Assembly (NCBI RefSeq): GCF_014349155.1
Contig: NZ_JACSIT010000030.1
Location: 1 to 49,803 of the forward strand
Reading direction: 5' to 3'
Source of the DNA: Neolewinella lacunae
GTDB lineage: Bacteria; Bacteroidota; Bacteroidia; Chitinophagales; Saprospiraceae
DNA length: 49,803 bases
Each line of letters begins with the position of its first letter. Positions within the stretch are counted from its first letter, which is position 1. The position numbers and the translations under genes were made by a program. The notes beneath the pieces are model-generated. The model was given only the letters and a program-made list of their open reading frames with translations. It made no database searches and was not told where the DNA came from. Below, one piece after another: positions 42,101 through 47,903 of the stretch.

Positions 42101-42516
42101 GCGCCTTGCACCTGCGGCAGCGCCAGATATGCCTTCAATAAGGGCCCGGTTTCGCTGATGTGCAGGTAGGGTGCCAGTTCCGCCCGCAACTGCTCTTCGT
42201 AGGCAAACGGAAAGTGCTCGGCGTAGTCCTCCAGGAAGAAGTCGAAGGGGTTGATCGTCACCAGATCCGTAATCACCTCCACGTCAATGCTCAGCTCACG
42301 GGTGGGCTCGGGGATCACCACGCGGGCCTGGTAATTCCCGAAGGGATCCTGCTGCCAGTTAATGAAATGGTTGGCCGGCCGGATGTTGAGGCTGTAGCCC
42401 ACGATGGGGTTGCGGGCGTGCGGCGCGGGCCGCAGGCGAATGATCTGGGGCGAGAGTTTTACCGCACGATCGTAGTGGTAGCTGGTATGGTGGCGGATGG
42501 CGACGCGGATGGGCAT
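39133..42516 (-). CDS. Transglutaminase-like protein with DUF2126 (Anbu-locus)
   Basis: This 1127-residue protein has a bacterial transglutaminase N-terminal domain (about 1-85), a transglutaminase core with the triad C183 (RNGSCRDTAW), H232 (DLHAWAEVYL) and D248 (VGLDATSG), and a large C-terminal DUF2126 domain (about 300-1127). The family goes with ATP-grasp and alpha-E partners in the Anbu locus and may cleave or join gamma-glutamyl/isopeptide-like bonds; no reaction has been shown for it. The protein lacks a signal peptide and should be cytoplasmic. ATG 42516 is chosen over 42741 because it starts the transglutaminase fold directly (MPIRVAIRHHTSY). It faces the ATP-grasp gene divergently, 213 bases apart. 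Confidence 0.92.
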   Translation of the reverse strand: MPIRVAIRHHTSYHYDRAVKLSPQIIRLRPAPHARNPIVGYSLNIRPANHFINWQQDPFGNYQARVVIPEPTRELSIDVEVITDLVTINPFDFFLEDYAEHFPFAYEEQLRAELAPYLHISETGPLLKAYLALPQVQGALGRRTVDFLVAVNQALAKDIHYNIRMEPGVQACEVTLERRNGSCRDTAWLLVQMLRHLGLAARFVSGYLVQLTPDEKVLDGPNGPEADFTDLHAWAEVYLPGAGWVGLDATSGLFAGEGHIPLAATPEPASAAPLSGYSEPAEVTFEFANVVERIHETPRVTKPYSEHQFAELLALGDRVEQALQAGDVRLTMGGEPTFVSEADMESPQWNEAADGEDKRRLAYDLATRLWKDFAPGGFLHQGQGKWYPGEPIPRWQYAIYWRTDGEILWQNPALLANPTQKGDADHTHAAAFGTALARNLALDPNHLRPAYEDTFYFLWETGNLPFNVDPRRINPADKLERQTLAQLLEVGLDKPKGYVLPLGYDLDADQWISSPWEFRREHLFLLPGNSGMGFRLPLDRLPEFVTQPAEVVVPASPMEDLPPLPGLTSPAPQDFPSTRVRAPYEKSADATASRPRNVRTALCLEPRDGNLYLFLPPLEDNGAYVRLLQAIERTAAELQRPVIIEGYHPAPDPRLTKLVVAPDPGVVEVNVHPATNWRDIVATYTTLFARAQESRLGTNKFMIDGRHTGTGGGNHITLGGTTPANSPLLRRPDLLRSFINFWQNHPGLSYLFSSAFIGPTSQAPRVDEGRQDQLYELEIAFAELDRHPNPPHWLVDRVFRNLLIDVTGNTHRAEFCIDKLYSPDSPTGRLGILEMRGFDMPPHRDMCLAQLLLIRALCAAFWAKPYRRPLVRWGSDLHDKFLLHHYVREDLLEVLWYLREAGFDFKMEWLEPFLEFRFPVLGHLRLQGMALEVRSAIEPWHVLGEELGSAGTARYVDSSAERIQVRMTGLNPDRYALLCNQTVVPLDPTGVQGEYVAGIRYKAWNPPSALHPTIEPDVPLTFDVYDQWNERSIGGCTYHVVHPGGRSYDTFPINSLEAESRRVNRFWAYNHSPRTTEQIIDPAGSAATTTSRYLATNYSPPPAIEVRRLEPKREFAKTLDLRWAEKR

Positions 42517-42729
42517 TAGAAAATTTTCATTGGTGGGGGGCAAAATGCTACTTAATTGCCAAGGTAAACACATATTTACCGCCAAAGACACCCTTGTATC
42601 GCGAATATTTGATTTATTTGGAAATCGATAGCACCTGCGCAGACCGCCCCTGCGCCCCTTCTGATGGCAAATGACACTCGGCTTAGCGTTGATCAGCAGA
42701 CCTGCACTTTCACTTTTTAACTTACCCAC

Positions 42730-44265
42730 ATGAAAAAACACGCCGGGCTTTTCGCCAACTACACCGTTTCACCGGGCACCCTCGACGAAGCTTTCTCCGA
42801 GTTTCCCGGGGCCTACGCCGCTTACGACCGCATCTCGGAAGAGTTCGGAGCCCTGCAACAAGCGGAGTTCGAACGGCTCAACCAGATGGCCAAGCTGTCT
42901 TTTCTCAACCAGGGCATCACCTACGCGGTGTACACAGAAGACGGCGGCGGAACGGAAAAAGTATTTCCCTTCGATCTGTTCCCCCGCGTGATCGCCGCCG
43001 CAGAATGGCAAAAACTGGAAAACGGCCTCAAACAACGCAACGAAGCGCTGAACCTGTTTTTGGCCGACGTCTACAGCGAGGGCAAAATCCTCAAAGACCG
43101 GGTCGTGCCCGCCGCCCTGATCCACTCCTCGGCCCACTACGTGAAGCAAATGGAGGGCTTCTCGCCCGTTGGGAATATCTATACCCACATTTGCGGGACG
43201 GACCTGGTGCGGCACACCGACGGCAATTTCTACGTTTTGGAAGACAACCTGCGCAGCCCGTCGGGTGTCAGCTACGTCCTCTCCAACCGGCAGGTGATGC
43301 GCCGCACGATGTACGAAATGTTCAACCGCACGATGGTGGAAGACGTCAGCGCCTACCCCAATATGCTGCTGGAAACCCTGCAGTCGGTGTCGCCCCAATC
43401 GGCGGAAGTGCCCCGCTGCGTCCTCCTCACCCCCGGGCAGTACAACTCGGCCTACTACGAGCACAGCCTGCTGGCCCAGTTGATGGGCATCGATTTGGTG
43501 CAGGGAGCAGACCTGTTCGTCAACAACGACCTGGTGTATTTGAAAACGACGCGGGGTCCGCTGCGGGTTGACGTCATTTACCGCCGCATCGACGATGCCT
43601 TTCTCGACCCCCAGGTGTTCCGCAAAGACAGCATGCTGGGCGTGGCTGGCCTCATCGGGGCCTACCTGAAGGGCAACGTCACCATCGTCAATGCACCGGG
43701 AACGGGGATTGCCGATGACAAGGCCATTTGCTCGTACGTCCCCGACATGATCCGCTACTACCTCCAGCAGGAGCCCATCATTGAAAACGTAAAAACCTAC
43801 ATCTGCGACCGTCCCGAAGACCTGGCCTACGTACTGGAGCACCTGGGGGAACTGGTGGTAAAGCCCGTGGATATGTCGGGCGGCTACGGCGTGACGATTT
43901 GCGACCGCCTGAGTCGCGCCGAGCTAGACGCCGTGGCCACCCAGATCAAAGCCGACCCGCGCAACTACATCGCCCAGCCCAAAATCATGCTGAGCACCCA
44001 CGCTACCTTCATCGACGAGGCCGGAACTTTTGCGCCCCGGCACATTGACCTGCGGACCTTCACCCTGCTGGGGCAATTCCGTAGCCAGGTGCTCAAGGGC
44101 GGCCTGACCAGGGTTGCACTCAAGGCGGGCAGCCTGATCGTCAATTCCTCCCAGGGCGGAGGCTCGAAAGACACCTGGGTGGTGGCCGATGGGTCCGCAG
44201 CCCCCAGCCAATCCCAAAGCCAGTACCAAGGCCCATTTTCCAGTTCCTCCCCAACCGACCACTGA
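42730..44265 (+). CDS. Circularly permuted type 2 ATP-grasp protein
   Basis: The 511-residue protein belongs to the circularly permuted ATP-grasp (DUF404/DUF407) family, with the markers LRSPSGVSYVLSNRQVMRR (about 173-190), YRRIDDAFLDP (near 285) and KPVDMSGGYG (near 383-392). Such enzymes are predicted peptide or amide ligases using ATP. The partner alpha-E protein starts on the same TGATG: the TGA stop at 44263-44265 overlaps the ATG at 44265, implying translational coupling. The ligated substrate is unknown. Confidence 0.93.
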   Translation: MKKHAGLFANYTVSPGTLDEAFSEFPGAYAAYDRISEEFGALQQAEFERLNQMAKLSFLNQGITYAVYTEDGGGTEKVFPFDLFPRVIAAAEWQKLENGLKQRNEALNLFLADVYSEGKILKDRVVPAALIHSSAHYVKQMEGFSPVGNIYTHICGTDLVRHTDGNFYVLEDNLRSPSGVSYVLSNRQVMRRTMYEMFNRTMVEDVSAYPNMLLETLQSVSPQSAEVPRCVLLTPGQYNSAYYEHSLLAQLMGIDLVQGADLFVNNDLVYLKTTRGPLRVDVIYRRIDDAFLDPQVFRKDSMLGVAGLIGAYLKGNVTIVNAPGTGIADDKAICSYVPDMIRYYLQQEPIIENVKTYICDRPEDLAYVLEHLGELVVKPVDMSGGYGVTICDRLSRAELDAVATQIKADPRNYIAQPKIMLSTHATFIDEAGTFAPRHIDLRTFTLLGQFRSQVLKGGLTRVALKAGSLIVNSSQGGGSKDTWVVADGSAAPSQSQSQYQGPFSSSSPTDH

Positions 44266-45206
44266 TGCTTACCCGAATTGCCAACTCCCTCTACTGGACG
44301 GGCCGCTACCTGGAACGTTCCGAACACCTGGCCCGCTACCTGCGGGTACAGTACTTTTCGATGCAGGACATCCCCATGCAAGACAGCCGCGCCTTTACCC
44401 TGCGCAGCATCGAGCGCATGTACAAGGGCGACAATGACCCGGAAAAAACCCTGAGCGAAGCCGAGGTGCTCCGCTCCGTGGGCATGTCTTACGAAGAGCC
44501 TTCGTCGATCCGCTCCACCGTGCGCCTGGCACGGGAAAACGCCCGGGCGCTGCGCCACGTCATTTCCACGGAGCTGTGGGAAAGCATCAACGCTTTCTAC
44601 CTCTACTGCAATAATTTCAGTCCGGACTTTTTCGTCACCCACGGCCTCCACGAGTTTACCAGCGAGGTGGGCCGCTGTTGTGCGATCATTCGTTCGCGGC
44701 TCGACGATACCTTGTTGCAGGACGAAACCTGGACGCTGATGAAACTGGGCATCCACCTGGAGCGGGCCGTGCAGTTATTGCGGATCTTGCTGAGCAAGCT
44801 CTACGACATCGAGGAGATGAACGCCCGGGGCGACAACCCCATCCTGCGGCAGTACCAGGGGACGGTGATCCTGAAAATCCTGGAGGGTTTTGACCTGCAC
44901 CAGCAGATTTACCACCAGCCCCTGTCTCCGCAAACTACGGTCGACTTCCTGGTGGCCCACCCCCAGTTTGCCCGCTCAGCCACCTACAACCTGCGCGCGG
45001 TGACCACCCTGATCGAACGCCTGGACGGCAACGCGCCGGAGAAAAACCCCGTCCTGTTTCAGGCGGGCAAGCTCTTCCACTACTTCCGCTATCTGGAGTA
45101 CGCCGAGGTGGAAGACGACCTGGTGGGCCAGCTTTCCAAAGCCCTCGATTCCGTCTACGCCCTCCACGACGCCATCCAGGCACGTTACTTCGGGGAAAGT
45201 GAATAA
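44265..45206 (+). CDS. Alpha-E domain protein (DUF403)
   Basis: The 313-residue helical protein starts with the family signature MLTRIANSLYWTGRYLERSE and belongs to the alpha-E superfamily, an always-coupled partner of circularly permuted ATP-grasp proteins. It has no recognised catalytic residues and may present the substrate or regulate the ligase. It overlaps the ATP-grasp stop by one base and precedes Anbu by 105 bases. Confidence 0.93.
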   Translation: MLTRIANSLYWTGRYLERSEHLARYLRVQYFSMQDIPMQDSRAFTLRSIERMYKGDNDPEKTLSEAEVLRSVGMSYEEPSSIRSTVRLARENARALRHVISTELWESINAFYLYCNNFSPDFFVTHGLHEFTSEVGRCCAIIRSRLDDTLLQDETWTLMKLGIHLERAVQLLRILLSKLYDIEEMNARGDNPILRQYQGTVILKILEGFDLHQQIYHQPLSPQTTVDFLVAHPQFARSATYNLRAVTTLIERLDGNAPEKNPVLFQAGKLFHYFRYLEYAEVEDDLVGQLSKALDSVYALHDAIQARYFGESE

Positions 45207-45252
45207 GCCCTGGTCCGCGCTACCAGACCTCCCTCTGCTCTTAGAACTCGCG

Positions 45253-45260
45253 TATCTTTG
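45253..45260 (+). promoter_or_regulatory. -7 box TATCTTTG of the Anbu gene
   Basis: Perfect TAnnTTTG, 52 bases before the Anbu ATG at 45312, so Anbu can be transcribed separately from the ligase genes. Confidence 0.6.
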
Positions 45261-45311
45261 CGAGACCACGTTCCTATTTCCCACTTCTGTTCACCAGTAT
45301 TTTCCCGCCCC

Positions 45312-46088
45312 ATGACCTACTGCCTCGGCATCCGCGTTAAAAAAGGCCTCGTTGCCATCGCCGATACCCGCATCACTTCCGGTAGTGAGACGACCTCAGC
45401 CAAGAAAATTTCCATCCACAAGCAAGGCCACAACAACATCTTTTTGATGACGAGCGGCCTGCGCTCCGTCCGCGATAAAGCCGTGACCTACTTTGAGGAA
45501 GTGTTGGAAAGCGAGGGCAACCACTTCGATAAGATGTACAAGGCCGTCAATGCCTTTGGCGAGCAACTGCGGCGGGTAGCAAAGGAAGACAAGGCTTCGC
45601 TGGCCGAATCGGGCATCTCTTTCAACCTCTTCACCATCGTCGGGGGGCAACTCGAAAAGGACAAAGACCACAAACTCTACCTCCTCTATCCCGAAGGCAA
45701 CTGGATCGAGATCGGCGAAGCAACGCCCTTCACCATCATCGGCAATTCCGGCTACGGTACCCCGATTTTGAAACGGACACTCACCTACAATTCCTCCCTG
45801 AATTTCGCCATCAAGACGGGCTTTTTGTCTTTCGACAGCACCCGCGTGAGTGCCAACGACGTCGGTTACCCCGTAGACATGGTCATCTACCACAAAGACA
45901 CGGGCTTCATGCACGAGGCCCGATTTGAAGAAAGTGAAACGGCCTACTTCGGCAACGCCTGGGGCGAGAAGCTCAAAGCGGCCATCAAGGAAATCCCCGA
46001 AGACTGGATCAACGACCTGGTCAGCACCGTCGAAAAAAAGGGCAAGGACTCCATCGTCCGGCAAATCCAGGAGGCGCAGCAGCAGTAG
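45312..46088 (+). CDS. Anbu, ancestral beta-subunit proteasome-like peptidase
   Basis: The 258-residue protein is an Ntn-hydrolase of the proteasome beta/HslV superfamily. Exposure of T2 (MTYCLGIRV) after methionine removal gives the expected N-terminal nucleophile; D18 (IADTRIT) and K31/K32 fill the Asp and Lys positions. The T2 requirement fixes the ATG at 45312 and excludes the earlier ATG-like start at 45258. It lacks a signal peptide. Anbu assembles into rings or open helices in studied bacteria, and its native substrate is unknown. The neighbours (alpha-E, circularly permuted ATP-grasp, transglutaminase) form the known conserved cluster. Confidence 0.94.
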   Translation: MTYCLGIRVKKGLVAIADTRITSGSETTSAKKISIHKQGHNNIFLMTSGLRSVRDKAVTYFEEVLESEGNHFDKMYKAVNAFGEQLRRVAKEDKASLAESGISFNLFTIVGGQLEKDKDHKLYLLYPEGNWIEIGEATPFTIIGNSGYGTPILKRTLTYNSSLNFAIKTGFLSFDSTRVSANDVGYPVDMVIYHKDTGFMHEARFEESETAYFGNAWGEKLKAAIKEIPEDWINDLVSTVEKKGKDSIVRQIQEAQQQ

Positions 46089-46099
46089 TTTGCCCACGC

Positions 46100-46537
46100 T
46101 TAGAGCTTATCCCAGCGCAATCGCAGGGTGCCGTCGACTTCGGAGACGTTGAGGTTGAAGTTGTTTTTGGTCAGTTTGGTGATCGTCCCCAGCCAGCGGA
46201 AGGCCAAAAAACCGTTGCCGTCGAAGAAGTCGGCATCGAGGGTAAACTCCACGTCGTCCTGAAGATCCCGAATGGCATCGATGTACCAGGTGCCGACGAA
46301 AAAGCGGCCGTCTCCCGTTACGTATTCCACCGTTCCTCCGCGCAAAAAGGTGATGCGGTCGTTGCGGAATTCGTCGGTCACGTTGTTGTTAAAAAGGGAG
46401 CCATCGCCGTCGAAGGAGGCTCTTTCAATCACCCAGGTACCCAGCAGGCGGTCTTCGCGGCGCTCGATGCGGTCTTCGATGGAGCAGGCGGATAAGAGGG
46501 GCAGAAGCAGGAGTAAAAGCTGGAAGGGGTTTTTCAT
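46100..46537 (-). CDS. Lipocalin-like lipoprotein
   Basis: The 145-residue protein has a lipoprotein signal (MKNPFQLLLLLLPLLSACS, lipid-modified C18) and a mature beta-rich domain starting EDRLLGTWVIERASFDG, a pattern of lipocalin-like domains of Bacteroidota (LLGTWxLxxxxxDG). It should sit on the periplasmic side of the inner or outer membrane. Function is unknown. It lies convergent with Anbu, 11 bases apart at the stop codons. Confidence 0.8.
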   Translation of the reverse strand: MKNPFQLLLLLLPLLSACSIEDRIERREDRLLGTWVIERASFDGDGSLFNNNVTDEFRNDRITFLRGGTVEYVTGDGRFFVGTWYIDAIRDLQDDVEFTLDADFFDGNGFLAFRWLGTITKLTKNNFNLNVSEVDGTLRLRWDKL

Positions 46538-46755
46538 TTGGGGAGCTTTTTGCGTCCACCCAAGATCGGGGCCTGGCCTTGATTTACCCCGACCAAGCGG
46601 TCGCTTTAAGCCGATTTTAACGTAAGTATTGGCCTGTTGCGGCGCTTTAAGATTTCCCTAACTGCAACGAAAACCCGGTCATGGGGTGTTGACGCCCCCA
46701 AACCGGCAACCATTACTTTCCTCCCCCATTATTCCTCCCACCGCTTAAACCAGCA

Positions 46756-46763
46756 TATCTTCG
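46756..46763 (+). promoter_or_regulatory. -7 box TATCTTCG of trpS
   Basis: One mismatch from TAnnTTTG, followed by only four bases before the ATG at 46768. Transcription would start at or very near the start codon. Confidence 0.45.
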
Positions 46764-46767
46764 CGCC

Positions 46768-47781
46768 ATGAGCCAAAACAAGACGATCCTTTCCGGCATC
46801 CAGCCTACCGGCAAACTCCATTTCGGACGCTATTTCGGGGCCGTGGAGAACTGGAAACGCCTGCAGGAAGAATACGACTGCCTCTACATGGTGGTGAATT
46901 ACCACGCCATGACGATGCCCTTTACGGCCAAAGCCCTGGCCGAAAACAGCTGGGAGTTGTGCTTCAATTTACTGGCCTGCGGCATCAAGGCGGAGAACAT
47001 TTTCATCCAAAGCCTCGTACCCGAGCACGTGGAGCTGAACTGGATCCTCAACTGTTTCACGGGCTACGGGATGCTTTCGCGGATGACGCAGTTTAAGGAC
47101 AAAAGCCAGCAGAACGAGGAAAGCGGCAGCGAGGGTTTCATCTCTGCGGGCCTGTTCACCTACCCCGTTTTGCAGGCGGCCGACATCCTGATTTACCGCG
47201 CCCACTACGTACCCGTGGGCAAAGACCAGGAGCAGCACCTGGAGCTGACGCGCAACATCGCCCAGCGCTTCAACAACTTCGCGGGCCGGGAATTCTTCCC
47301 CACCCCCGAGGGGCTTTACACCAAGGTCCCCAAGGTGATGAGCACCGCCGACCCCACCCGCAAGATGAGCGCCAGCCTGGGCGATAAACACAACATCGAC
47401 GTGTTTGCCGACGATAACCGCATCCGCAAGCAAGTCCGCAGCGCCGTGACCGATGCCGGGGGCGCGGACGCAGGTGCAATGTCCGCCGGGGTCAGCAACC
47501 TCTTTTCCCTGCTCGACGCCAGTGGGAACGCCGAGGCCCACGCCTCCCTGCTGGCCGATTACGAAGCAGGGGCTTTGCAGTACGCCGACCTCAAAGAAGC
47601 CGTTGCCGACAGCCTCATTGCCATCTCGCGCGAGATCCGCGAAAACCTCGCCGAACTGAAAAAAGACCGCAAGGCCGTCAAAGACCAGATCAAGCAGTCG
47701 AGTGCCGACATCCGCAAGCGCGCCCAGGAAACCCTCCGCGAAGCCAAGGACATCTGTGGTTTGATGAATGTGCGGTTCTGA
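46768..47781 (+). CDS. trpS: Tryptophanyl-tRNA synthetase
   Basis: Charges tRNA(Trp) with tryptophan. The 337-residue class I synthetase has the HIGH-equivalent PTGKLHFGR (13-21) and the KMSKS-equivalent KMSAS (RKMSASLGDK, about 200). The length fits bacterial TrpRS (334 in E. coli). The linker between VTD and AGVSNLF, variable in the family, carries GGADAGAMS encoded by a near-copy of the dispersed 17-base repeat (47462-47478). The start is fixed by the first ATG, four bases after a promoter box. Confidence 0.95.
   Translation: MSQNKTILSGIQPTGKLHFGRYFGAVENWKRLQEEYDCLYMVVNYHAMTMPFTAKALAENSWELCFNLLACGIKAENIFIQSLVPEHVELNWILNCFTGYGMLSRMTQFKDKSQQNEESGSEGFISAGLFTYPVLQAADILIYRAHYVPVGKDQEQHLELTRNIAQRFNNFAGREFFPTPEGLYTKVPKVMSTADPTRKMSASLGDKHNIDVFADDNRIRKQVRSAVTDAGGADAGAMSAGVSNLFSLLDASGNAEAHASLLADYEAGALQYADLKEAVADSLIAISREIRENLAELKKDRKAVKDQIKQSSADIRKRAQETLREAKDICGLMNVRF
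47462..47478 (+). repeat. Dispersed 17-base repeat inside trpS (GCGCGGACGCAGGTGCA)
   Basis: Differs by one base from consensus; the match continues as ATG, as in the intergenic copy at 19864. It codes for a stretch in a variable linker of the synthetase. Confidence 0.6.
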
Positions 47782-47809
47782 TGGCTCATGGGAGGATGGT
47801 CAGCCGATT

Positions 47810-47842
47810 CCCTTTACTCCTTTCCCCCCTTACTCCCTTACT
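47810..47842. repeat. Degenerate octamer array (CTTACTCC-like units)
   Basis: Pyrimidine-rich units CTTTACTC/CTTTCCCC/CCTTACTC/CCTTACTT; the reverse complement reads GGAGTAAG/GGAGTAAA with TAA, as in the array at 11008. Confidence 0.5.
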
Positions 47843-47847
47843 TTCGT

Positions 47848-47902
47848 GGGAGTACCCCGGATTACGGATGCTTCGCATCCTCCATCCGGGGTTATTGAGG
47901 TT
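47848..47902 (-). repeat. REP-like palindromic element, copy 2
   Basis: Inverted copy of 155-209, with inner palindrome GGATGCTTCGCATCC. The insertion sequence begins two bases after it. Confidence 0.8.
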
Positions 47903-47903
47903 C

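Noticed and set aside
42730-44265. Glutathionylspermidine synthase-type enzyme
   Set aside because: The overall layout and TGATG coupling to an alpha-E gene, plus Anbu and DUF2126 neighbours, fit the circularly permuted type 2 ATP-grasp family better.
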